The notes below the pieces were generated by a model, which saw nothing but the letters and a program-made list of their open reading frames with translations, did not search any database and had not been told where the DNA came from. From Undaria pinnatifida (Eukaryota; Sar; Phaeophyceae; Laminariales; Alariaceae): a DNA stretch of 64,000 bases. The stretch spans positions 15,613,757-15,677,756 of the forward strand of contig JABAKD010000021.1 of assembly GCA_012845835.1 (NCBI GenBank). The letters run 5' to 3'. Of the stretch, positions 11,801 to 24,700 are shown piece after piece; positions within the stretch are counted from its first letter, which is position 1, and each line of letters opens with the position of its first letter. The translations under genes and the position numbers were made by a program.

Positions 11801-14800
11801 TATACCTGGTACCTGGTACGAGAGAAGCTACTGCCTGGTATGATTTTTTTCTGGACGCTATGATAACATACGATCGGACTATCGCCCGGGAATGAGAGAG
11901 GCTTTCGTGCAGGAAGCGGCAAGCTTTACATCATTTTCGGACCCGCGGGTCGGATCCGCGGGCCCGGCCCGCGGGGCGCAGACACGACAATAAGCGCCCT
12001 CTGGCAGGAAGCTGGATGTTTGGAAACGGCGAATCCGCAGGCCTTATCCGCGGGTTCGACCCGCGGGTCAGCCGAAAATGACCCGCGGGTCATGGTGGCT
12101 TGACCGGCGAGTGGCCAGTATCTCGCGGGTCATGACCCGACCCGACCCGCGAAATTTCAAAACTTCTTCCCCCGACCCGACCCGACCCGACCCTCGAGAT
12201 TTTAAAACCTCTTGACCCGACCCGACCCGACCCGACTCGCGACATTTTGAAACCCCCCTGACCCGACCCGCGAGTCGGGTCATGACCCCTGAAAAACCCT
12301 GCTTATTATTCATCGGCGTCCTGTACTGCTTGCGGTACAATGCGGTAATTTTGAGCCCACCACCAACAAACGTCTTCGTAATCTGAGCTAGGCTTGAAAC
12401 CTTGTTTTACACCAGGTAACATTTTTATCACACCAAACTTGACCAACCTTGAGCAGACGTAGCAGATGCCAGGTACCTGGTATACCAGAAGGGCTCACGG
12501 GTGTAATGCGGTAGTGCATAATGGTTCTGCTGTATCACATAGCACGGTAGTAGCTCAAGTTCCTCGGCCATGAGGTCCCACAGGGCGTGGCGAACTTCCG
12601 CCGACGCCCCAAGCATGGTCCCCCGACGCGTGCTTGATTTTTTTTGGCTGGTTGGCAGAACGCTGTCATGAGATCTTGGTATCGTCTCTTTGCAGCCTCG
12701 AACTTGATGCCGCCGAAGCCCAACTACAACACTATCGTCTGCAGTGCATCCTTAGCTTTTTTCGACTCGGGACCTTTCATGGGAACCTTTTCCTTCCTGC
12801 TCTTGTCGCGCCCATCTCCCTCGTCCATGAGATCCCAAAGAGACGGTGTACCTCCTTCGAAGCCCCAGTTCTGGCTCCCGGTGTGTGCTCGGACGTTTCG
12901 TTGACCTGGCCGAACGATTCCGCGAGGCCAACAAATCTTCCGGGCCCACAACGGGAGACCAGGATTGGGGCTTTGGAGGAGTATCGCCTTGCCGTGTGGA
13001 CCTCAGGGCCAAAGGAAATTGGCTGAACGACGGCAGGAAGGGAAAGGTCGCCATGAAGGAAGGTCTCGAAATGAATGAAGTTTAGCGTGCAGAGCAGTTG
13101 GTGTTGTTGATTTTTCCTTTTTCCTTTTGTGATCGTTTACTGTGTTTGACGCAGTCTAAGCTGCCGCCTTTCTCTACGGTACCACCCCACCAAGGGAAAC
13201 CTTATTCTACGTCAGTTAGTTGGCTTCCTACGCCACACCTAGTCGGCGACATCACGTCGACCAACTCGCAGCCCCACTGCTGTAGTGCTTGGACTGTTTG
13301 TTGGTTTGTGGAAGTCCGAGCACACATCGGGGGCCTGGACTGGCGCTTGCTGTTAAGTACACCGTGTCCGGTTGGACCCCATGACCGAGGAAGATGGGCT
13401 GAACGACAGTAAGAAGGAAATTGTCGCGAAAGAGGGAAACTCGCTTGTCGAACCAAGCAGAGCGCTTTTAGCAAATGATGGTGCTGTTGTTGTAGCCTGT
13501 TCGTTCTGCTGCGAGTCTTACGGTGGGCTTACAACATGTATCTGACACGCACATTCGCCGATTTGCTGTTTCACTTATATTCTGCTCTTCGACGTACGAC
13601 TCGCTTTCGGTATGCAAGCGGCGGCCGATAACGAATGATGGCGATATGACAATACTTATCGTATTGTCAATTTTCGACATTTGTTTCTTGACACTCGGCA
13701 TTGGATGTTTCATACCTGGTATTCGACAATCGATAGTCGATCTAGAAGGGGTTGGAACTGCACCCACGTTTTTGCGGACAAACTACTTGGAATTAACGTG
13801 AGATAACTTATGCGTCGGCGTCCCCGGTGGCCCAGTAGTAGCCCCTAGCCTTTAAATCACGCCTGGCGTTAACGCATCTACAACTGGAAACCCTTTTTGG
13901 GGACAAATTTACTTCAAGTTAGTATAGGGAGGGATTTGGGGGCTCTAAAGTTTAGGCATGTACTGTAGTTAAGGCCCCACTTGAAGGCTCGTGATTAGGG
14001 GTAAGGCATGTTTTCAGGCTCGTGCTTCAAAGTTTGGGGGGGGAATTGGTTGGGCATAGCGTGGAGTATTTGTTGCAGAACCAAGTGCTGTGTTTGCCTT
14101 GACGGCGAGTATCGTGTCCAACCAATACGCCTACCTGCGTGCGGGACTTCCCAAAGTAGTGACAAGGGCGATGCATTGGAAGTGCGCTTTGCCTCACAGG
14201 GAGAGAGAAATTTATTCGCGAAATCATTTGAATCTCAACCCTGTCCCCTATTTTGTGGGGTTTCCAGTCTGACGGCGTTTCGTTTGGACACAATAAACGA
14301 CTTCAAGGCGGTCTTTAAGGCGTGCCTTAAAGGGTAGGGCCTACCCAGTAGGTAAGCCGCATCACTACTCGAGTCAATTTCGTGGCTTCAGACCCGCCAA
14401 GTGTACACTTATCAATACCCTCGTCCGTAATTTGCTTAATTAGAAAAAAGAATAGCGGAAAGCGCGAGAGTGTGAGTTAGCAAGATTCGATGAAAATCGA
14501 CGACCATCTACAGCTTAAAAGTGCGAATGCAGAACGCTTTGCGCGATTTTAATGAAGACTCGCGCCGGGGGAGAGAAGGGAAGACAGCTGTGACTGCCGC
14601 TTGTCCAGAAGGTCGCTGAGGGTAATACTTCCTACGAGTTAGCTGGCATGTGAAAAGTGATGGTTAAAAACAGAACAAAAAGTAGAGGTGCTAATTAACC
14701 TGAAGGAGTGCAACTCCCTTCCGTTGCATCGCTCACTACCAAGTCATTCAAGCGGCGATCGATAGCGATAATGATGCCGACAGCGAAAAAATCGTAATTT

Positions 14801-17800
14801 TTTTTTTTAACCTGACTTTATTCGATATTCGATATCCGATATTCGATGTTAAATAATTTGAATGCGGCAATCGATCTACCAGGCGTTGGAATTGCCGGAC
14901 GTTATTTGACGAGGAGGGGTGCAATCCCTCTCCAAACCTCGTATCGCACACTTGGCACGTGATGAAAACGGCATGACGATATAAACGTTTTCACAATTTC
15001 GATTTTTGATGATCGGTATGCGATGTCCGATATTGGATCTAGCAGGGGTTCGAATTGACGGATGCTCCTGAAGGAGTACACGCCACTCCAAACGTGGCAC
15101 TTCGCACTATAAATGCAGGTGATGCAAGCGGCGACGCAAAAAGTGATGCAAGCGGCATGCCGATAACAAAAATATTTTGCAATTTCGATATTGATACAAG
15201 TATTCAATATTCGACATTCGATATCCGATCTACCACAAGACGGGCGTTCAGTTGACCTACAGGGGTGCACCCCCTCTCCAAACTTGGCATATATCGCGCA
15301 CTTTGCAGGTGATGCAAACGGTGATTCAAGCGGTGGCGCTGTCGGTGTCGACGGCAACGGGGGCGAGCGGACGCTGGAGGGACCGTGGCGCAAACTGTGG
15401 AGGTTCTTGTTGGTGTACCCCTTCGTCACCATCACGGTATGATACGAGGGTGTACCCAGCGTGTATCCGTTCATAGAGTATTGTTCGATATTCGACGTTC
15501 GATATTCGATGTTTGTTATTCGATGTTCGATGTTCGAAATTCGAGATTCGATGTTCGATATTCGATATTAATGCTCGCCATGGCATTGTCGTTAACATCA
15601 CGGCAGGATGATGTTAGGAACGTTTACCTTATTTACAGCTAGTGTGGAATTTAAATGTCTTCCATACAGTTATTTTTGGTGTTGATGCAGACATACTCAC
15701 AAATATCTCGGCATGCAATTCGTCTTGGAAACACTTAATATTAAGGCCCTGCTTCGCTCTCGGCGCTCCCACCCGGGACACGCCTGCCTAAACCCTTTTC
15801 TCGGAGAACCTTCCCGGCGGCCTGGTTGGCGTTCCTTGCTTGCTTCGCCTTCTTCGTGTTCTACGGACGCCTCAACACTAACTTCAAGACCAAATATCTA
15901 GCGCAGCTTGAAGATTAACGTCCCAACACTAATTTCAATATATCATAAAAAATGAAAATACACTCCAGCTGTGAGATCGAAGATTTCGTCGAAACTCATC
16001 TTTGCAAGCTATGTGTGATACTCCGGTCGCGCGCATTACGAGTTGTAAATATATATATTCCGCACTAAAATCAAGATGTTTTTCAACAAGTCGAAAAAAA
16101 GTTTTCAAAAAAGGGATTTTTAGAACTCAAGTCATGACACAGAGTAAAGTGAGCAATATAGCCGTTTCTACACTAAAATCAACATACAACTGCCGATATA
16201 ACAAAATCAAGTAAAATAAATTATCCGAATACATACGTGCACGTATTTTTGCACGTATCACGTTACATGACACGCACGCAAACTACAGCTACACGTTTAT
16301 TTTGCGCCTGTTTCTTCTGCTAAAAAAAAATAACAGCACACCCACCCGCAATTTGTAGAGCTACAGCAGTAGTAGCATGTTGTATTCGATCAAGTGGCAC
16401 AAGGTCAGGACAACACAACGCACTCAGCCGTCAAAGCATCATATTATGCACCGGTATGTAATTGAGTACTGCTGTGTATTCGTCTTTTTTCTTTTTCCGT
16501 TGATTGTCCTCTCTCGATCCTCTTCATGTTTTTTTTTTTCGCAAATAACGCCTGTGCTGCCAATCCGAATGTGACATCGCCAACCAGCACACCGCACAGC
16601 ACAAGGCAACCACCTCCTCTGCACAAGCAGCTCGTCGCAATATCAAACCGCTAGTTGCACCAAATCATGGCCTCTTCTTTCTGCCTCCCTCCTTTACACT
16701 TTGTTGTATTCTTCCTTGCGCGAGCGTAGCGGGCGGCGTCAGCCGCCCGCGGAGCGGAGCCCTTGTAATAGGTACATGGAGGATTATCCGGAGGTTGCAC
16801 TGGAGCAGCCGAAGGGTCCGATTTAGACCTGGTTTTGAGCCGCCTTCGAGATAACTCGAGCTGACGTCCTCTCGGTGCGCTGTTTCCTGGACGCGCCTCG
16901 CCTTGCTCGCCCCTCCTGATTCTGCCGGGGGCGGCATCGGCCGCTCTCGCTTCGTGTTGTGGTGACCCGTGCTAAATCGAGTTTTTGGTCAAATGTCTGT
17001 TCCCGAAATGTCAAGTGCGTAGTCGTACGTAAAAAAACACAAAAAGTCTCTCCCAAAGACAAGCGACAAGCCATTGACAATACGAAGCTCGACGGTTAGT
17101 CTAGACTGTTGCCAACGGCAAGGCGATAGGTGTACCCAAAAAGTCCATAACTTGTTCGTGAGTTTTTTGCTGAAAGAGATTTTCGTACCGTCGCTATGGG
17201 CGAGAAACGATTAAAGTTTTGGGGGGGGGGATCTTTTTGTGAAGCAGCCCAATTGGTCATCGGTCAATTTACATCAAGCCTTGATCGATGTTGTCCACCA
17301 ACCACGATTGACCTTCGATCTCGAGATAGAGACAACCCACGATCACTCCTCTTCGTTTCGGACAAAACCACATTGGTGTAGTGACAGGGCTGAAGAATTC
17401 ATCTTGATCAATGCTCTGGGGCATGAGAGATTGCTTGTGTTGTCCTCTGGTCTTCCGCAAAATCTGCTCAAAAATGAATTCTGTTTTTTGCCCGTTGGGA
17501 GACAATTGGGGGGTTTTGTCTGCCGTTTGTTCCACACGCCAGCCGCCAAATGTATTTGTAACAGAAGCCTGGTCGGCGCCCGCCACACGTCACCGGCCGT
17601 AGCTTGAGCATTGTACGCCAAGGGTGGGTCGAAGCCCCTAATGAGTCCGCCACGTCCATTTCGCGATGCTGTAGTTGACTTGGTCGAACGAAGTGTGTGG
17701 AGCACGTGAAATCGCGCCGCGTTTAGTCCTTGATCTGCTTGATATTTTCTCAAGCAGATGTTGCACAACATGGCAGCCACAATTCAATTTTTCCGGAAAA

Positions 17801-20800
17801 TTGGAAAGTTCCCAAACAACAATCTAGAATCGGATCCATAGATACCCGTTCAGGCGAAAAGTTCGGCCGGTACGTTCGGAAGTTTTTGTTTTGCTAACCC
17901 TCGGTTTTCCATTAGCAGCGACCTCTAGATACATATCATACTGTTAAAATTTACAAGTCGCGTGGTCGAGCTCGCGGTGAATACTTGCTTCTTTTCTTCA
18001 TTCTTGTTTGTTTGTTTTCTTCCCTGTGGTCTCTCGAGCCTCGGTGTGTGTTCGTTTTTTTTTCTTTTGCTTCTTTTGGTTTTTCTTCTCTTTTGTTGTT
18101 CTAGATCCCGCTTCAACCGTAGACCTCAATGGTCGGTTCTTCAAAACATTGGGCTTCTCCCACACCCCCTCCCTCCCCCTCTTGAGTCGATGTTGCCTCC
18201 TCTACTTTGTCTCCCTTGGTTTGCTGCCGTCACCGTTTCGTGCGTCTTTTCCCCATTCGTATTTTTTACAGCTACGTTTCAGTACTCCTATATTGCACCA
18301 TTTCGATAAGTCAATTTACCGATCTTCCCCCCCCCCCCCATCCACAGTGGACTCAGTATTGCTTCCTCAACTGTTGCCTTCCTTCGTCATGCTGCGCGTC
18401 TTGCCGTCGCCATGCTGCGCGTGTTGTCCTGCAACCAATGCACCCGCCGAGCAGATAGCGGTTGTTCTCCCGAAGATGATACCGATGTGCATGCGCTGGC
18501 TTGTCCTTCGGAGCGGCCTGGTTGGCCCAGCTGTTCCGGTGAGACCGCAGGGGGCGCAAGGTTTCCATGCACCAGCTTGCAGTAGTTAGTAGAACACTTG
18601 GAAAATGACCAGACTCTGAAGCGAAACGAGCGATGTTTACATAGTGATCACGTACGCAAAATATCAAATATATGGCATTGTGGGTGCACGCGGAGAAGGA
18701 GCTCCTAGTTGTGGGCATTCCACAATGAGCATTGATCTTTTTGGTACTCTATTGCAGAACCTGGTGCCAGGTTGATTGTAGGCGAGGATGGAAGTATTTG
18801 ATGATTCCGTACCCAAATACGTCAAATGATGGCAGGTGCATGCGGAGAAGCAGGTCCTGATCGTGGGGACGGTGGGCAGTGGAACCGCCCGGATGTCGCT
18901 TTCCCTCATGGGCCTAGGCGTGGAGGTGGGGCATGAGGCCTCGGATAGCGAGAGGGAGTACTGCCGCGATGGAACCATCTCCTGGGCGCATGGAATCCGC
19001 TTCCTCAGGTACGCTTCCTCAGGTAGCAGCATCTCCTATAACGGCAGTCAAGGGCTATGACGGACGACAAATTTCGAGAACAATGTCGTGACTGACGGAC
19101 GCTATTTTAGATAGATTTTAGCGTGGAAGACGTCCGCCGAATGCCCGTGACCGATTCTTCTTTTTTGGTGACGGGTCACCATTAGATGTCTTTTGTGTAA
19201 GGCAGTATGCGAGTGGCGGTTGGTTGATGGAAAGACAGGGTTCAACGAGTTACTGCTGGACATTGTTGTCTTTTAGTTTGTGAGTGGTGTTTGGTTTGTT
19301 GGAAAGGCAGGGACCGATCCATTGGTAGCTGGATGTTGTTGTCTTATGTCTTCCAGACAACGCGAACGAATCCCTTACACCACAAGCAAACCGCAAGCAA
19401 ACATCGCTGCTTGATCACTGGAACATCGGTGTTTGGGTCCCCGAGTATGTGGTAAGCTCACCTTAGTACTCATCAGCCTGGAGGAACGACGGGGCTGCGT
19501 TGGCGTTTTCTGAAAGACCGAAACTTTGAAAGGCCCTTGCAACAATTGCCGCCCCTGGATTTTGCGCTTTGGGTGAATCACACATGTGACTGGTGCATCT
19601 CAACGTGCAGAGTATTACGTTTATCACGAAACAAGCCTCTTATTTTTGTATCCGGCACCTTGCTCAACCCTGCCCCCCTGGCTCCTACCCTCCCCCGCCC
19701 TCTCCCTCTGTCCTCCTACTCTACCCCCTCCGCCCCCTCCCCCCTCCCGCCTGCCCTGTTTCCCTCCTCCTCCGTCCATACCCCCATACCCCCCCCCCTC
19801 CCTCCCCTTCCGTTTGTTTGTGCCCTTTGTTTTCGCTTATTTTGTCCCCGCGAAACGCCGAAAACGTGTTTTTTACACGCCACAAACGTCGAACATGCAA
19901 TATTCAGTGGAACACCCAACTTGTCGCTTCTTTGCTCGAGCTCTCTGCACCACTCCTACCGCAGCAGCATGTTTCAGGCGCCTTCAGCCTGCAGCTCCTT
20001 CGCCAGGTACGGGCTCCTCGCAGTCGGTGTACCCGGTTATTTACGAGAACGACAGGCAATGATCGAATGACTAAAATTGACCACATCTAGGATATAAAAC
20101 GATATAGATCATCGACATCATATAGATCACATAGATAATGTAGATCATATAGATCATGTTGATCATATAGATCACATTGATCATGTAGTTCGTATAGATC
20201 ATGTAGCTCATATAGATCATGTAGATCTCGTAGAACATGTAAGTCATACATATCATATAGACCATGTAGATCATATAGATCATGTAGATCATCTACTACT
20301 ACAGTAGGTAATGTATCGGCCCTTATGAGATGTTGTGCAGGATCTGTATGTACAGATTACAAATCCAACCCGGGAAAAAATGGCTAGATCAAGCAGATCC
20401 TACGGCTCCCACGGGGTAACATGAGCTAGATCATACTGATCATACAGCTCTTCCCTGGAACATCTAGATCATTAAGTGGGGATATACTACAGGTCATCTA
20501 ACTGTCTGGGGTGGGCTATGATTAGCCGATGGGGAATGGCACATGGGGAGCGGTGGATGATTACGGATGAATGGTCATTGTACTCTCCTAGTGTTGATCC
20601 ATGATGAGCTTCGCGCTGATCGGAATACAATGTTGATACCAGTAGATTGGCATTGGACGCTGATTAATGATACATATTTCATTCAAGTAGTGTTAGACTC
20701 TATTCGACGCAAACGAGCTAGTCGGAACCGTTGAGAATGATAGTACCGTCACAGCCTCCCTCCGTCTCTCTTTCCCTTCCCCCTGCCTCTCTCCCCCTCC

Positions 20801-21662
20801 CTCCCTCCCTCTCTCCTTCCCTCCCCTTCCCCCTCCCCCACTTCCTCGCCTCCCCCTACCCCCCTTAAACCCCTCCCCCCTCACTCCAACACCCCCTCCC
20901 TACCCTTGGCTAGGTTGTGGGATAAAACCTGTAGAGCAGAAGACTGTTACTCGGTCACCGGCCGAGAGTATGGTTGTGCTCTTCGGGAAAAGGGGGGGGA
21001 AGGGGGGGGGGTGGGGGGGAGTCACGCTGATGGGTGTGCGACTCCTTTCCGACATAATTTGTTGCAGGTGAGGAGGGGGGTGGGGGTTGGCGGTGGTGGT
21101 GTTGGTGATGATGGTGTTGGTGATGATGGTGTTGGTGATATCGGTATTGGTGGTGGTGGGGGGGGAGTGGTGTTGCTGTTGTTGGTGTTGGTGGTGGGGG
21201 TGGTGTTGGTGGTGGGGGTGGTGTTGGTGGCGGCAGTGGTACTGGTAGTGGTGGTGGTGATGATGGAAGATGGTGTTGGTGTTGGTGGTGTTGTTGGTGG
21301 TGGTGGCGTGGTGGTGATAATGGTGGTGATGGTACGGGTGGTGGTAGTGGGGTGGGTTTTATTGTTGCTGTTAGTGTTGGGGGTGGGGCGAAGGGAGGCC
21401 GTGACACCGAAGGATGTTAACTATTTTCATACATAGTTTGTTGCAGGTGGACGGGGGCATGGGGGCGGTGGTGTTGGTGTTAGTGTTGGTGGTGGAGGTT
21501 GCGGTGTTAGCGGAGGATGGCGGGTTGGTGTTGGCGGTGGCGGGGAGTGTTAGTTTTTGTTGTTGTTTTCGTTGCTGGTTGTAGTAGTTGTTGCTGTTCA
21601 TACTGTCGACAGTGGTGTTGGTGATGTCGGCGTCAAAGTGGCGTTCTTGTTGTTCCGTCTTC

Positions 21663-21703
<41 letters not shown>

Positions 21704-24700
21704 TTGTCTCCTATTATATCTTGTTCCAACCAAACACGCCCCAAATTTAATGTCTCCTGTTTCGTGGACTAATGGCTCTCTATGGAACTTAGGTGCGGCA
21801 TCCACTTCGAACGGTGGCCTACCTGGCCTATAAGTCGGCTGCTTCGAAGGAAGCTGCCGGGTTCGACTGCAGCAACGGACGGCAACGGCTGACCGCGATA
21901 AGGGCTCTGTTTCCGGACAAAGTGGTTCGAAACCAGCTCCGGGACAACGGGCCTGCGTTTGAGAACTTCGAATGGGCGAAGGTACATTAATGTGTTGTTG
22001 ACGAATGGTTAGCGCATTGTTTTGTTTTTGGTGTCTAGTGTGTTGTTTTTTCACCTAATGTGGTATCATACATGTATTCCTTTGCTTTGTATTCGTCCAT
22101 ACATTCGTTCAAGCACATACGCATTCATTCATAGGCGACGTTTGCCTATGTTTGCCTGTACCTTGCGGTCGCTTTTGTAATTTAAAGTACCGTACTCGCG
22201 TACTGGTATTGGTTTATCCACTCATTTATCCACCCGTTCGTTAATACAGTAATCCACGCGTTCGTGCGTTCACCCATGCAAGCACCTATCCATGCATCCA
22301 TCCATCGACGCATTTGGAATCCTCCAAGTACCCATTTACGGAGATCCACTCTTGGCGGATGCAATTTTTTTAAAGGGTGCAACAGCAGCCGTCTCCTGTT
22401 TTTTTGTTAGACTCAAGTTTACTTTGCAGGCTGTTCTTCCCAGGTACACAGAGCCTCAATCGAACACAGTCGTAGCGTAGGAGAGCTCGGCTAAAAGTTG
22501 TGGATGCTTTCCTTTTTTGTGTGTGACTTCATCCGGTCTTGGCGGATGCAATTTTTTTAAAGGGTGCAACAGCAGCCGTCTCCTGTTTTTTTGTTAGACT
22601 CAAGTTTACTTTGCGGGCTGTTCTTCCCAGGTACACAGAGCCTCAATCGAACACAGTCGTAGCGTAGGAGAGCTCGGCTAAAAGTTGTGGATGCTTTCCT
22701 TTTTTGTGTGTGACATCATCCTGTTACCAATGGATCTCCGTAAAAATAGTACTCATATATAGCTCTTACATGATAACTTACGCAAGAATCTCCAAAACAA
22801 ACCAGACACCCTTTTTCTCCAACTCCACTGGCAAATACCCGAGGTATTCCGACCAAATTGCACAACACCCTGAAACCCGCTCTACCAGTATATAGCTTAA
22901 CCACTTCTGAACAACCACATGCACGCTTCTAGCGACGTACTATTAACACTGTTGAATTTGTGTAGAACCATGAAGGTTATTTTAGGGTTTGACGCCCCCC
23001 CCTTCCCTCCTCTAAACGCCTTTTCACTTGGAACGCCGCAGGTTTACGACAACTGCCTGGAAATTTGGGGTTGGTATTGGGTTATATACAACAGGGCCAT
23101 GCTTCAGGGGGTTGATGGGTGGTATCGCGTTGAAGACACGCCGCCAAGCAAGGTGAGGGAAAGCCATGTTTTTTTGCCCATTACACGTTTGTTTTGTGCT
23201 TCGCGGGAATGTATCTTGGCCGGGGAAAGAGGCGAAGGGGAAACATCTAACAGGTGTACCGATAGGCGTTATTGTTTGTCTTTTTCATAATATTTCGGCT
23301 CAAAGAAAAGTATTATGCTCTGGTCTGCTCTGGGGCAGTTTTTTTTTCTTGTTGTGGTTGCGGGCGTCGCCCTCTTATTTGTGTGTTTTCTCTCTCTAAC
23401 CATCTCAGTGTATATCGTTACCTCCCCCCCCCTTACTCGTTCTAACTCTCCCTTGTTATCTCTAATTATACCTGTCTACCTCGTTTTCTGTCTCTCCTTG
23501 TATATCGTTCTCTCGCCGCAAATATCTCCATCTGACTATCTCCCTTTCGTGCTATAGTTGTCTATCCTGTTCTCGCTCTCACACACGCACCGCATCTCCC
23601 TCTCGAACTGTCCCCCCTTCCCTCTGTTTGTGTTTTTTATCCGATGCCAGGTGGCCTCGTTAGCGGGGTTTTCGAGCACCGCCATCGACCAGGTGACCCA
23701 CGGTGACGCGCAGGCTTTGACATGACCTTGACTTGAAAATGACATGAGGTGGCTTCACTAGTCAGGACACAACGAAGCGTTTCATGACGCGCGAAGCGTC
23801 CCAGATGAAACATGGACATTATGCCGATTTTGAGGACGTTTTGTGCTTTTAGATGTTGTTTTATTTTTCAAACCGCGAGAGGACGTGGATCCAACCCTAG
23901 GCCTAAGCCTAAACCTAACCCATGCTAAGGCCACGCCCTGACAGCGGCGTCGCAGCGTGTTGTTGGTTTCTTAAATATGCGGACCACCAAAACCATCGTA
24001 ACAATTTTTACCGTATCTGCTACCACTCTGGCCGGAAATATAAGCAACATTTTTATTGAATATTAATGACCAAAGGTTGCTTATATTTCCGGACAGAGTG
24101 ATATATATTGAGGTTTGAACTCACGGCAAGAACCTACTGCTTTAATGGTTCATACTTGGTAGTAGCGTCATGGCTCACACTGTATATTATTATCGCAGCA
24201 GTGTCATAATTTTGTCTTACAGGTTTCGTGATATTGATAGGACAGGGTCATGATGTTTCCAGAAGATTGAAACAAAGGGTAGACGTGGCATGTGTTTTAC
24301 GTTTTGTTTCTGTTTTCCCGCCCGTACGTGTTCCGTCCAACTACTTTTCCTTACAGGCGCTGAGCGTTGCGGAGGCGTCAGAACGTCCAAGGGAAGGGGC
24401 AGGTGACCGGGCCTCCATATGTGTGGTTGGGTGGTTTTTCGCTCTCGCGTTGCTGTGGACATGGGTTCCAAGCCGGGTTTCCTAGATAACTTTGTTTTCT
24501 AGAAAACCTTAATCGTAAACTATGCCGTTAAGCGACGCCAATAGACTTTAGGTTTTCCGTTTGCACGCAACACATAAGTTCCGCGATCAGATTGATGCCT
24601 GGGGTCATGCGAAATACATAACGTTTGCTTTTTTCAACACGATCACGTGGTGTGAGTGCGTGGGACCGAGCTGTTTATTGTATGCTCTGAATCTGTTTTC

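Noticed and set aside
17239-17780. Overlapping open frames of 105-145 codons on both strands
   Set aside because: No recognisable domain, no matching splice sites and mixed codon use; possibly an old transposon, but not enough to call.
23895-23925. Telomere-like CCTAAGCCTAAACCTAACCC
   Set aside because: Only three to four degenerate units; too short and irregular to call interstitial telomere.
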